A stretch of 64,000 nt of DNA from contig NZ_JACIFY010000016.1 in the NCBI RefSeq assembly GCF_014197615.1, forward strand, positions 62,001-126,000. The letters are read 5' to 3'. The stretch comes from Rhizobium esperanzae (lineage in GTDB: Bacteria > Pseudomonadota > Alphaproteobacteria > Rhizobiales > Rhizobiaceae). A program made the position numbers and the translations under genes. Positions 50,642-59,325 of this stretch are shown in pieces (position 1 is the first letter of the stretch; each line of letters starts with the position of its first letter). The notes below the pieces were generated by a model that ran no database searches, was not told the origin of the DNA, and worked only from the letters and a program-made list of their open reading frames with translations.

Positions 50642-52558
50642 CTACCCAGCCACGCCCACAGCAACACCACGCCCCAGCGCCCGGAACACGGTCGACACGA
50701 TCCCGGCACGGTCGAGGCCGGCATGGGCGTTCATCGCTTCCGGCTTGGCCTGCTCCATCCAGATATCCGGCATGACGAGCGAGCGGATTTTCAGGCCGTT
50801 GTCGAGCAGGCCGTCGCTCGAGAGATATTGCATCACCTGGCTGCCGAAGCCGCCGACCGAGCCTTCCTCGACGGTGATCAGCATTTCGTGGTGGCGGGCA
50901 AGCTGGCGGATCAGGTCGTGGTCGAGCGGCTTGGCGAAACGCGCATCGGCGACCGTCGTCGAAAGTCCTGCGGCATCGAGATCTTCGGCGGCCAGCAGAC
51001 AGTCGGCAAGCCGGGTGCCGAAGGAAAGCAGCGCCACCTTGGCGCCTTCCTTGACGATGCGGCCCTTGCCGATCTGCAGGATTTCACCGCGCACGGGCAT
51101 GTCGACGCCGACACCTTCGCCGCGGGGATAGCGGAACGAGATCGGGCCGGCATCATAGGCGGCTGCCGTGCGCACCATGTGCTTGAGTTCGGCCTCGTCG
51201 GCCGCCGCCATCACCACGAAGCCGGGCAGGGTGGCGAGGAAGGCGGTGTCGAAGGAGCCGGCATGGGTCGGCCCGTCGGCGCCGACAAAACCGGCGCGGT
51301 CGATCGGGAAGCGCACCGGCAGTCCCTGGATCGCCACGTCATGCACCACCTGGTCGTAGGCGCGCTGCAGGAAGGTCGAATAGAGGGCGGCGAAAGGCTT
51401 GTAGCCTTCGGCCGCAAGGCCGGCGGCGAAGGTCACGGCATGCTGCTCGGCAATGCCGACATCGAAGCAGCGCGACGGAAAGGCTTCGGCGAGCTTGTCG
51501 AGGCCGGTGCCATTCGGCATGGCGGCGGTGATGCCGACGATCTTGTCATCGAGGGTCGCTTCCTGCACCAGCGCTTCGGCAAAGACGCTGGTATAGCTCG
51601 GCGCATTCGGCTTGACCCGCGCCTGGGCGCCGGTGATGACGTCGAACTTGTTGACGCCGTGATATTTGTCGGCGGCGGCTTCCGCCGGCGGATAACCCTT
51701 GCCCTTCTGGGTGACGACATGGATCAGCACCGGCCCGCGGCCATTGTCGCGCACATTGCGCAGGACGGGCAGCAGGTGGTCGAAGGAATGGCCGTCGATC
51801 GGCCCGATATGATAGAAGCCCATTTCCTCGAACATCGTGCCGCCGGTGACGTAGCCGCGCGCATGCTCGACGGCGCGGGTGATCGCCCGGTCGATGTTCT
51901 TGCCGAGATAGGCCGTCAGCTTCTTGCCGAAGTCGCGGAAGCCCATATAGGTGCGGCCCGAAGCGAGGCGGGCGAGATAGGCGCTCATCGCCCCTGTCGG
52001 CGGCGCGATCGACATGTCGTTGTCGTTGAGGATGACGATGAGGCGGGCATCGAGCGCGCCGGCATTGTTGAGCGCCTCATAGGCCATGCCGGCGGACATC
52101 GCCCCGTCGCCGATGACGGCGATGACGCGGCGGTCGTTCTTGTCGAGATCGGCGGCGATCGCCATGCCGAGGCCGGCCGAGATCGAGGTCGAGGAATGCG
52201 CCGCTCCGAACGGATCGTATTCGCTCTCCGCCCGGCGGGTGAAGCCGGAAAGCCCGTCTTCCTGGCGCAGCGTCCGGATGCGGTCGCGCCGGCCGGTGAG
52301 GATCTTGTGCGGATAGCATTGATGGCCGACATCGAAAATCAGCCGATCGTCAGGCGTGTCGAAGACGCTGTGGATGGCGATCGTCAGCTCGACCACGCCG
52401 AGACCGGCGCCGAGATGACCGCCGGTGCGCGACACCGCATCGATCATTTCGTCCCGGACCTCGCGGGCAAGCTGCGGCAGGTCGCGATCCTCGAGCTTGC
52501 GCAGGTCGGCGGGATAGATGACCTGGTCGAGCAGAGGGGTCTTCGGCAGTTGTGTCAC
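50642..52558 (-). CDS. dxs: 1-deoxy-D-xylulose-5-phosphate synthase
   Basis: A 638-residue thiamine-diphosphate enzyme condensing pyruvate and glyceraldehyde-3-phosphate, first step of the MEP isoprenoid pathway. Motifs: DVGHQCYPHKILTGRRD, GAAHSSTSISAGLGMA, the ThDP motif GDGAMSAGMAYEALNNAG (150-167), VVTQKGKGYPPAE, and the C-terminal FDVGIAEQHAVTFAAGLA and DRAGFVGADGPTHAG. The start is a GTG (MTQLPKTPLL). It supplies isoprenoid precursors used by the polyprenyl synthase. In related genomes dxs lies between xseB and tlyA; here xseB is 4.1 kb upstream and tlyA 7 kb downstream on the same strand. Confidence 0.97.
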   Translation of the reverse strand: MTQLPKTPLLDQVIYPADLRKLEDRDLPQLAREVRDEMIDAVSRTGGHLGAGLGVVELTIAIHSVFDTPDDRLIFDVGHQCYPHKILTGRRDRIRTLRQEDGLSGFTRRAESEYDPFGAAHSSTSISAGLGMAIAADLDKNDRRVIAVIGDGAMSAGMAYEALNNAGALDARLIVILNDNDMSIAPPTGAMSAYLARLASGRTYMGFRDFGKKLTAYLGKNIDRAITRAVEHARGYVTGGTMFEEMGFYHIGPIDGHSFDHLLPVLRNVRDNGRGPVLIHVVTQKGKGYPPAEAAADKYHGVNKFDVITGAQARVKPNAPSYTSVFAEALVQEATLDDKIVGITAAMPNGTGLDKLAEAFPSRCFDVGIAEQHAVTFAAGLAAEGYKPFAALYSTFLQRAYDQVVHDVAIQGLPVRFPIDRAGFVGADGPTHAGSFDTAFLATLPGFVVMAAADEAELKHMVRTAAAYDAGPISFRYPRGEGVGVDMPVRGEILQIGKGRIVKEGAKVALLSFGTRLADCLLAAEDLDAAGLSTTVADARFAKPLDHDLIRQLARHHEMLITVEEGSVGGFGSQVMQYLSSDGLLDNGLKIRSLVMPDIWMEQAKPEAMNAHAGLDRAGIVSTVFRALGRGVAVGVAG

Positions 52559-52650
52559 GGGCGGGCGCTCTTTCTTGCTTTTCCTTGTTTCGCTTTATTC
52601 GATTAGATCGGGGCAAAACAAGTGCATTTCAGGAACCGAAGGTTTTCACC

Positions 52651-52700
52651 TTAGAGCATGGCGGAAAAAAGTGTGAGCGGTTTCGGAGGATATCACTTTC
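52651..52700. repeat. Rhizobial repeat core (partial)
   Basis: TTAGAGCATGGCGGAAAAAAGTGTGAGCGGTTTCGG is a degenerate single copy of the repeat core seen at 3341, 10076 and 25767. Its outer palindrome is mostly lost. It lies in the dxs to phospholipase-D-like gap. Confidence 0.5.
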
Positions 52701-52822
52701 TATTTCTGTGAGTTGCACTTGCCTGATTTTAACAAGGCGATCGAACGCGCGAAGAGCTGGCGATCGGCTTGAATATGACACGGAATGGTAGCAATGTTGC
52801 CGTGCTGACGGGGGGACAGGTC

Positions 52823-54808
52823 ATGGGAACGATTGTTGCAGCGCATGCCTATGTCAACAACGAGGTCGCCTATGTGGCCTGGGACATCGATGACAAGATC
52901 GACGGATGCCTTGGTTTCGAAGTCGTCCGCGTCTATCTCGACGAACAGGGAAACGTGTCGAAAAAAGCCGATGGCAGCGAGGACCGGGTGACCTGCGCGG
53001 CCTGGGTCGCCTTCAAGGGACAGCGCAATCCGCACTGGCTGCCGCAAACTACCTCGATCTGGCCGGTGCAGAAGCTCTCCTGGCGCGATCTGACGCTGCG
53101 CAAGCGGCGCAACGAGATGAAACGGCGGCCGGACGAGGTCCGCGTGCGCTATGAAATCCGTCCGCTCGGCGATCTGAAGCCGGGCATGACGGCCGCGCTC
53201 GATCCGACGCCTGAGATGGTCGAGATCAACAAGCGGGACGAAAAGGGCAGGCCGATCAGGAAGCTCGACGGCACCTTCGAGAAAATTGCGGTCAAGGCCT
53301 ATGAGGGGCCTCCACGCCCGCTCGGTTATCTCGGGCCGGCTGTCGCCTCCAATCCGGTGCATGTGACGCGCAAGCGCGGCCAGTTCGAATCCAGCTTCAC
53401 CAACGGTATCCTTGCCGCGCAATGGCTGCGCAACGTTCTGCTGGAAGATGGTGTCAAGCAGCCGAACGAACTGATCGACATGATCTCCAATCCGGAAAAC
53501 GGCATCCGAAAATATCTTGCCGGCGATGTCATTCCGATGCTCAGGGACTTCATGAATGCGCCCGGCCGCTTCCTTGTCGCCCTCTATGAGCTGGAGGACC
53601 TGGAACTGCTCGACCTGCTGCTTGCCAACAAGGACAAGTTGCGCATCATCCTCGCCAATACGGGAAAGGTCGGCGACGATTGGGATGTGCGCAATGCCCA
53701 CGCGCGCAAGACGCTGATCGATGCCGGCGTCGAAATTCACCACCGCATGTTCAACAATTCGAGCCAGATCGGCCACAACAAGTTCGTCGTGCATATCCCG
53801 CCTGATGGTGATGGCGCTGATCGCAGCGTCTTCACCGGCAGCACCAACTGGACGGCCACGGGGCTGGCCGGCCAGTCCAACAATGCGCTGATCGTCAGGA
53901 ACGATGCGGTCGCTGCTGCCTATATTTCCTATTGGGAACGGATGCTGAAGGACAATGCGACGCTGGAAGTGCCTGTCGAATTCGACGATGGCATGCCCGA
54001 CAATCAGCAGAGCAAGGAATTCCGAGGCTCGAACGAGACGCCGTCCATTGTGCCGACCGGCAACGGCGCTTCGATCGAGGCATGGTATTCGCCGAATATG
54101 CAGAGCCGCAAGAAGGGCAAGGCGACGCCGCCCGATCTGCGTGAAGTCTACCGGCTGATGCGCCGTGCCGAGCACGCCGTGCTGTTCCTCGCCTTCTATC
54201 CCGGCCAGTCGGGCAGGGATTGCATCGTCGGCGAGGCGATCGATATCGGCGTTAAGGATCAGAAGCTGATCGTCACCGGCGCCGTTTCAAGCGCCCAGGC
54301 GATGCCCAATTATGTCGCCGGCAAGAAGAACGATCCCGACGATGAGGACGACGATGTCGACGCCGTCTCGCCCCATACGTTCGACGAGGCCAATGTCTCG
54401 ATCGTCCGCGCCTCGCGCATCGACGACCGGCAACTGCTGGCGGATTTCGGCGCCGAAGAACTGACGGCCAAGAAGGTCGGCGCCATCATTCACGACAAGG
54501 TGCTGGTGATCGATCCCCTGTCGGAGGAGTGCGTCGTCGTCCTCGGCAGCCACAATCTCGGCTTCAAGGCCTCTTACGCCAATGACGAGAACATGCTGAT
54601 CGTCAAAGGCGACCGCGCCCTTGCCGAAGCCTATGCCGTCCACATTCTCGACGTCTACGATCATTACCGCTTCCGTGCCGTCGAGGCGGAGTTGAAGCAG
54701 CAGGGCAAGAAAGGCTGGTCGGGCTTTCTGAACGTCGACGACAGCTGGCAGGACGGCTACGTCAACCGCACGAAGGGCGCGCTGACGCGCTATTTCGCGG
54801 TGGGTTGA
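52823..54808 (+). CDS. Phospholipase D-fold protein with two HKD motifs
   Basis: A 661-residue protein of the PLD superfamily. Two HKD-type motifs are visible: HNKFVVHI...GSTNWT in the middle and IHDKVLVID...GSHNLG near the C terminus; both keep His and Lys, and the second has the following Asp. This pair suits phosphodiester hydrolysis or transfer on lipids or nucleic acids. The N-terminal 220 residues do not match a family I know (VAYVAWDIDDKIDGCLGFEV, VRYEIRPLGDLKPGM) and resemble a beta-rich module. ATG at 52823 has GGGGGACAGG upstream; in-frame starts from 52769 are less likely. No signal peptide. Solitary gene inside an interrupted operon. Nuclease or defence role is possible but unproven. 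Confidence 0.8.
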   Translation: MGTIVAAHAYVNNEVAYVAWDIDDKIDGCLGFEVVRVYLDEQGNVSKKADGSEDRVTCAAWVAFKGQRNPHWLPQTTSIWPVQKLSWRDLTLRKRRNEMKRRPDEVRVRYEIRPLGDLKPGMTAALDPTPEMVEINKRDEKGRPIRKLDGTFEKIAVKAYEGPPRPLGYLGPAVASNPVHVTRKRGQFESSFTNGILAAQWLRNVLLEDGVKQPNELIDMISNPENGIRKYLAGDVIPMLRDFMNAPGRFLVALYELEDLELLDLLLANKDKLRIILANTGKVGDDWDVRNAHARKTLIDAGVEIHHRMFNNSSQIGHNKFVVHIPPDGDGADRSVFTGSTNWTATGLAGQSNNALIVRNDAVAAAYISYWERMLKDNATLEVPVEFDDGMPDNQQSKEFRGSNETPSIVPTGNGASIEAWYSPNMQSRKKGKATPPDLREVYRLMRRAEHAVLFLAFYPGQSGRDCIVGEAIDIGVKDQKLIVTGAVSSAQAMPNYVAGKKNDPDDEDDDVDAVSPHTFDEANVSIVRASRIDDRQLLADFGAEELTAKKVGAIIHDKVLVIDPLSEECVVVLGSHNLGFKASYANDENMLIVKGDRALAEAYAVHILDVYDHYRFRAVEAELKQQGKKGWSGFLNVDDSWQDGYVNRTKGALTRYFAVG

Positions 54809-54844
54809 ATTCGCGGAGAAGCCGACGGCGGCGCGCCGCTGCCG

Positions 54845-55768
54845 TCAGCCTTCCGGCAGCGGCACGAATTCCTCTTCGTCACCAGGCACGATATCGAAGC
54901 GGCCGGTGCGCCATTCCTCCTTGGCCTTTTCGATCCGCTCCTTCGAGGAAGAGACGAAATTCCACCAGATATAACGTTTCGAATTCAAGGCCGCGCCGCC
55001 GAAGAGCATCAGGTGGCAGCCGTCGCCACCGGCTTCGAGCGTGATCGCATCGCCCGGCCGGAAGACCAGGAGCTGGTCGGCGGCAAAACGATCGCCTGCG
55101 ATGACGACCTCGCCAGACAGTACGTAGACGGCGCGCTCTTCATGGCCGGCGCCGAAGGGAAATCTGGCACCCGGCTGCAGGCTGAGATCGACATAGAGCG
55201 TGTCGGAAAAAACCCCGACGGGCGATGTCATGCCTTCGAACGAGCCGATAACCACCCGCCCACGAACGCCTGGCGTTTCGATCAGCGGCATGTCGGACTT
55301 TTGCGTATGGGCGAAGGAAGGATCGATCTCCTCCTTGTCGTCGGGCAGCGCCAGCCAGGTCTGCAGCCCCGACATCAGCAACGGATGGCCGCGCAGATTA
55401 TCGGGCGTACGCTCGGAATGCACGATGCCGCGGCCTGCCGTCATCAGGTTGATATCGCCGGGGCGAATGACCTTTTCGGTGCCGAGGCTGTCGCGATGGC
55501 GGATCTCGCCGTCGAAGAGATAGGTGACGGTGGAAAGCCCGATATGCGGATGCGGCTTGACGTCGAGCGCCTCGTTGGGTTTCAGGATCGCCGGTCCCAT
55601 CCGGTCGAAGAAGATGAATGGCCCGACCAGCCGCCGCTGCCGCGTCGGCAGGGCGCGGCGCACCTGGAAACCGCCGATATCGCTCGTGCGCGGAATGATC
55701 AGGTTCTCGATCGCATCGCAGGCGAAGGCATCGCCGGGCAGGGGATCTTTACCGGGAAAGAAGGACAT
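54845..55768 (-). CDS. Pirin family protein
   Basis: A 307-residue bicupin of the pirin family. The N-terminal cupin contains RRALPTRQRRLVGPFIFFDR, KPHPHIGLSTVTYLFDGEIR, HRDSLGTEKVIRPGDINLMT and GIVHSER, with the metal-binding His/Glu set seen in pirins (His in PHPHIG and Glu in SER). The C-terminal cupin has AGHEERAVYVLSGEVVIAG and RPGDAITLEAGGDG. Pirins have quercetinase-like or regulatory roles; the function here is unknown. It stands alone between the PLD gene (convergent) and an SDR gene on the same strand. Confidence 0.9.
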   Translation of the reverse strand: MSFFPGKDPLPGDAFACDAIENLIIPRTSDIGGFQVRRALPTRQRRLVGPFIFFDRMGPAILKPNEALDVKPHPHIGLSTVTYLFDGEIRHRDSLGTEKVIRPGDINLMTAGRGIVHSERTPDNLRGHPLLMSGLQTWLALPDDKEEIDPSFAHTQKSDMPLIETPGVRGRVVIGSFEGMTSPVGVFSDTLYVDLSLQPGARFPFGAGHEERAVYVLSGEVVIAGDRFAADQLLVFRPGDAITLEAGGDGCHLMLFGGAALNSKRYIWWNFVSSSKERIEKAKEEWRTGRFDIVPGDEEEFVPLPEG

Positions 55769-55845
55769 GACGGATCTCCATTCGCAGGGGCATTCCCCAC
55801 AGATAGCGCCGGGAGCGTCGCAGGTCCAATTGGACGCGCATTCGC

Positions 55846-56613
55846 TCAGATCGCGGTAAAGCCGTTATCGACGAAAAGATGGACGCCGTTGACGAAATTC
55901 GACTCGTCGCTGGCGAGGTAAAGGGCAGCGCGCGCCACGTCCTCGGGCTCGCCGATCCGACCCTGCTGGGCGGCGATGGCGGCATCCGAGACATCGACGC
56001 CGAGTGCCTGCAGGTCGGCGACTTCGCGCAACCCGTGCGGCGTGCGGATGAAGCCGGGGCAGACGGCGTTGCAGCGGATATTGCGGTCGCGGAATTCGAC
56101 CGCGATGGCGCGGGCAAACATATGCACCGCCCCCTTGGTCGTGTCGTAAAGCACTTCCATCGGGGTGGCGGCGACCGCCGAGATCGACGAGGTGCAGACG
56201 ATCGATCCGCCGCCGGCGGCAATCATCTTCGGCAGTACGGCCTTGGTCATCAGGAACATCGAGCGCACATTGACGGCGTGCAGCCAGTCCCATTCCTGAA
56301 GCGTCGTTTCCAGGAAGGGTTTGATGACGATCGTGCCGGCATGGTTGAAGAGCACGGTCACTGCACCGTAACGTTCCTCGACGCCCGCAACGGCGGCATT
56401 GACGGCGGCTTCGTCGGAGACATCGGCCGTCCAGCAATCGGCTTCGCCGCCGGCATCACGGATCTCTCTGACGGTCTCGGCCGCAGCCTGGCCATTGCGG
56501 TCGACGATCGCGACGCGCGCGCCCTCGGCCGCAAAAAGCTTCGAGGCAGCACCGCCCATGCCGGTCGCGCCGCCCGAGATAATGGCGACCTTGCCCTTCA
56601 ATCTGTCCGTCAT
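55846..56613 (-). CDS. Short-chain dehydrogenase/reductase
   Basis: A 255-residue NAD(P)-dependent oxidoreductase. The nucleotide-binding motif is VAIISGGATGMGGAASKLFA (TGxxxGxG variant), followed by NHAG (LFNHAGTIVIK, in place of NNAG), catalytic Ser in CTSSISAV, and the YxxxK pair in VLYDTTKGAVHMFARAIAVE, with VCPGFIRTPHG after it. Asp in VAIVDRNG suggests NAD preference. Substrate unknown. ATG 56611-56613 (MTDRLKGK) is used. It lies 77 bp upstream of pirin on the same strand and is inserted between xseB and dxs. Confidence 0.9.
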   Translation of the reverse strand: MTDRLKGKVAIISGGATGMGGAASKLFAAEGARVAIVDRNGQAAAETVREIRDAGGEADCWTADVSDEAAVNAAVAGVEERYGAVTVLFNHAGTIVIKPFLETTLQEWDWLHAVNVRSMFLMTKAVLPKMIAAGGGSIVCTSSISAVAATPMEVLYDTTKGAVHMFARAIAVEFRDRNIRCNAVCPGFIRTPHGLREVADLQALGVDVSDAAIAAQQGRIGEPEDVARAALYLASDESNFVNGVHLFVDNGFTAI

Positions 56614-56700
56614 GTGTCCGTCCCCTCGAGATTCTGCAAGGGGATCATAGATCGGCCGCAAGCCGATCGCCAAGCGCCTTCGTCAGGGCGTTGCGGCGCC

Positions 56701-56952
56701 TCAGGCCCCGTCGAGCGGCTCGACGCCCTGCGGCTTGCCGGCGCGGTCGAGCCGGATCTTCTCGATGCGGTTTTCGGCGGCCGAAAGCAGCGTTTCGCAA
56801 TGTTTCTTCAGCGTTTCGCCGCGTTCGTAGATCTCGATCGATTCATCAAGCGCCACGTCGCCGCGTTCCAGCCGGGCGACGATGCTTTCGAGTTCGGCGA
56901 CCGCCTTTTCGAAGGAGAGGCCGGATACCTCGGGCTTGGCGCTGTCAGTCAT
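56701..56952 (-). CDS. xseB: Exodeoxyribonuclease VII small subunit
   Basis: An 83-residue helical protein, partner of XseA in exonuclease VII, which degrades single-stranded DNA to oligonucleotides. The signature is SFEKAVAELESIVARLERGD followed by VALDESIEIYERGETLKKHC. The ATG at 56950-56952 (MTDSAKP) is preferred; a TTG six bases upstream is in frame. The start is 2 bp after the stop of the upstream HDAC-family gene, so the two are clearly one transcription unit. Confidence 0.95.
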   Translation of the reverse strand: MTDSAKPEVSGLSFEKAVAELESIVARLERGDVALDESIEIYERGETLKKHCETLLSAAENRIEKIRLDRAGKPQGVEPLDGA

Positions 56953-56954
56953 TC

Positions 56955-57890
56955 TCAACCCTTCATCATTCTCAGAATATGCATGCCCGCCGATTCGGCG
57001 AGGCCTTCGAGATCATAACCGCCTTCGAGCAGACTGACGACCCGGTTCTTCGCGTGCCGGTCGGCGAGTTCGAGCACGCGCCCGGTCGCCCAGTCGAAAT
57101 CCTCGCCCGTCAGGTTGATTTGCGCCAAGGGATCGCGGTGATGGGCGTCGAAGCCGGCGGAAATGATGATCAGATCCGGCCGGAAATCGGCCAGCGCCGG
57201 CAGCACGCGCGATTTGAACGCCTCGCGGAAATGGTCGCTGCCGACATTCGGCGAAAGCGGCGCATTGACGATGGTGTTGTGTTTGCCCTTCTCGTCCTTG
57301 GCGCCGCTGCCGGGATAGAGCGGCATCTGATGCGTCGAGCAGAACAGCACCGAGGGATCGTCCCAGAAGATATCCTGCGTGCCGTTGCCGTGATGCACGT
57401 CCCAGTCGACGATGGCGACACGCTCGGCACCGTGCGTCTTCTGCGCATGGCGGGCGGCAATCGCGGCATTGTTGAAGAAGCAGAAGCCCATCGCCGTCGT
57501 CTTCTCGGCATGGTGCCCGGGCGGGCGGGCGGCGACGAAGACATTGTCGGCCCGGCCGGAAAAGACGTCGTCCACCGCCGCCATCGCCCCGCCGATGCCG
57601 GTCAGCGCCGCCTGCAGGCTCTTTTGGCTGGCATAGGTATCGGCTTCGAGCTGGTTGATCCGCTCCTCTTCCTCGGGGATTTCCCGCATCACGGCGATCA
57701 GATGCTCTTCCGGATGCGCCAGCAGCACCGCATCCTCGCTCGCCTGCGGCGCCTGCCGGCGCTCCAGCCGCTCGAAATTCGGATGTTCCAGCGCGACATT
57801 GATGGCGCGGATCCTGTCCGATCGCTCCGGATGGCCGGCGGGCGTCACATGTTCCAGGAAGATCGGATGTTCATAAAGACGGGTGCTCAT
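56955..57890 (-). CDS. Histone-deacetylase family (class II) hydrolase
   Basis: A 311-residue zinc-dependent amidohydrolase of the HDAC/acetylpolyamine/acetoin-utilisation superfamily. Key motifs: the active-site His pair in RPPGHHAEKTTAMGF (His126-His127), FNNAAIAARHA, the zinc ligands in VDWDVHHGNGT (Asp164 and His166), and ISAGFDAHHRDPLAQ with the third ligand. GGYDLEGLAES near the C terminus supplies the catalytic Gly-Tyr. It probably deacetylates a small molecule (acetylpolyamine) or protein lysine; the substrate is not determinable. It is the first gene of the xseB unit. Confidence 0.92.
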   Translation of the reverse strand: MSTRLYEHPIFLEHVTPAGHPERSDRIRAINVALEHPNFERLERRQAPQASEDAVLLAHPEEHLIAVMREIPEEEERINQLEADTYASQKSLQAALTGIGGAMAAVDDVFSGRADNVFVAARPPGHHAEKTTAMGFCFFNNAAIAARHAQKTHGAERVAIVDWDVHHGNGTQDIFWDDPSVLFCSTHQMPLYPGSGAKDEKGKHNTIVNAPLSPNVGSDHFREAFKSRVLPALADFRPDLIIISAGFDAHHRDPLAQINLTGEDFDWATGRVLELADRHAKNRVVSLLEGGYDLEGLAESAGMHILRMMKG

Positions 57891-58069
57891 GGAGACACTC
57901 TATCGGTCGCTTATGTCATGTTCCACAGCAGATGGGGCATCGCCCGATGATTCCAACAAGCGCTGTTGCCGTGCCGCCCGGCCATTTACCGCGTTGCAAT
58001 TCCGGCGTTTACTTCGAGGAACCGCGTCGCTACTGTCGTTGACGAGGAGTTCTGTAAGCAGAGTTGTTG

Positions 58070-58471
58070 ATGAATCAGCCGAAACGCCCTGGTGTGGCGG
58101 AAATTCATGTGCCGTTTCGCGATGTCGACATGACCGGCCGGATGTTCTTGGCCTCCTATATTTCCTATGCCGAGTCCGTCCTTGTAAGCTTCTGGTCGTC
58201 ACGGCCGGATGTCGACGATGAACCGCTCTATAGTCCCAGCAAAGTCTCTTGCATTCTCCACCGCCCGCTGCACTACGACGAGCCGGCAGTCTTCACCGCC
58301 GCCGTCGACAAGATCGGCGTCCGCTCCATCGGCTTCCTCATCTCGGTCGACATCGGGGAAGAACGCGCCGCCGAAGTGGAAATCATCTGGCAGGCCCGCA
58401 GCAAAGAAGACCAATCGCCGGCCTCGCTGCCGGAGGAGACGCGCGACTGGCTTTATCGGTTTTTGGATTAG
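58070..58471 (+). CDS. Hotdog-fold thioesterase (YbgC/4HBT-like)
   Basis: A 133-residue single hotdog-fold protein. It has the acyl-CoA thioesterase pattern with VPFRDVDMTGRMFLASYISY, where the Asp in RDVDMTG is the likely catalytic carboxylate, then LHRPLHYDEPAVFTAAVDKI. The G-V-Y/H residue context is unusual (MTGRMF rather than the common D-x-G-V/I-V/H), so substrate preference may differ. ATG at 58070 (MNQPKRP) is used; TTG starts lie just upstream. Its divergent neighbour is the HDAC-family gene. Acyl-CoA hydrolysis is inferred. Confidence 0.8.
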   Translation: MNQPKRPGVAEIHVPFRDVDMTGRMFLASYISYAESVLVSFWSSRPDVDDEPLYSPSKVSCILHRPLHYDEPAVFTAAVDKIGVRSIGFLISVDIGEERAAEVEIIWQARSKEDQSPASLPEETRDWLYRFLD

Positions 58472-58498
58472 TGGCTCGGCTCGAAAATCGAGGCATTG

Positions 58499-59164
58499 TC
58501 ATCCCGTGCTTTTGCCCTGGAGAAGCGGCTCGCCGAGTATGGTGATCTCGACGTTCGGATAAATCCGCTCCTCCAGCAATGTAAGGGATCCAACTCTCAC
58601 GCCCGTGGGCAAAAGACCTGTGTCGAACTCCACCGGCGGCAGCCATTCTTCGGCAAAAAATCTGAACAGAGTAATGTGCGCTATTCGGGGTGGGGTTGGA
58701 CGCCAATCTTGGAAGCGGACGGCATCTGAAATGGCCGAGCGCAGCCTGCGCAATGCAGGCGGTTCCTCTGCTTTTACAAAGACAGCGGCCTCTGAAGCCG
58801 CAACCTCATGAAAATGGAGGTCAAACGGCGAAGTCTCCTCGACCAATCTCCCCACCGTCTCCTTCCATTTCTCCCCGTTCAGCTTCCAGACCTCGTCGTT
58901 CGCAATACTGACTTGGGTCGCTGCGTTGACCAGAGTGACGATCGTCATGTGCAGGCTTGTTGCCGGAACGCGCGACAACGGCGCTGGGCTGTTGCGTTCG
59001 ATACTGTCCTGCAAGCCGCAGAGCTTTGACAGAGTCTCGGGATCAGGCAGGAATTGCAAGTGAAACGCGCAGCACCGCCTGAACCAGAGTGTGTCGATCT
59101 TCGTGCGGATCACCAGCAACAGTCCTTTCACCCGGCACAGGCGCGCTGCAGCAGACGCGCGCAA
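58499..59164 (-). CDS. 2H phosphoesterase (LigT/2'-5' RNA ligase-like)
   Basis: A protein of up to 221 residues with the two H-x-T signatures of the 2H phosphoesterase fold: HMT at residues 72-74 (TSLHMTIVTL) and HIT at 163-165 (RIAHITLFRF). Spacing of about 90 residues between motifs is typical. Such enzymes cut 2',3'-cyclic phosphate or 2'-5' linkages in RNA or cyclic nucleotides. The start is uncertain: the first 27 residues (MRASAAARLCRVKGLLLVIR) are weak and a start nearer TKIDTLWFRR is possible. Convergent with the thioesterase gene. Substrate unknown. Confidence 0.7.
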   Translation of the reverse strand: MRASAAARLCRVKGLLLVIRTKIDTLWFRRCCAFHLQFLPDPETLSKLCGLQDSIERNSPAPLSRVPATSLHMTIVTLVNAATQVSIANDEVWKLNGEKWKETVGRLVEETSPFDLHFHEVAASEAAVFVKAEEPPALRRLRSAISDAVRFQDWRPTPPRIAHITLFRFFAEEWLPPVEFDTGLLPTGVRVGSLTLLEERIYPNVEITILGEPLLQGKSTG

Positions 59165-59248
59165 TCCTTATGTCTTGCCATCAGATCATGAAATCCAATG
59201 GCGGCACATCCCGTTTTGACGGGGCCGAGAATGTCATAAAAGTTTCAT

Positions 59249-59268
59249 ATCTCGGCTATTGCCGAGAT
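59249..59268 (+). other. Perfect 8-bp hairpin before the Gly/Asp-rich gene
   Basis: ATCTCGGC-TATT-GCCGAGAT forms a stem with a tetraloop, 58 bp upstream of the TTG start at 59326. It could be an RNA 5'-end stabiliser or operator. No T-run follows. Confidence 0.4.
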
Positions 59269-59325
59269 CGGGGAAGTAATCCACTATTTTAATCAGGAAA
59301 CGAGAGGCAAACGAAAGGAAACTGA

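Noticed and set aside
52700..54175. A 491-codon open frame opposite the phospholipase-D-like gene
   Set aside because: Shadow frame; the plus strand has the HKD motifs and a good ribosome-binding site.
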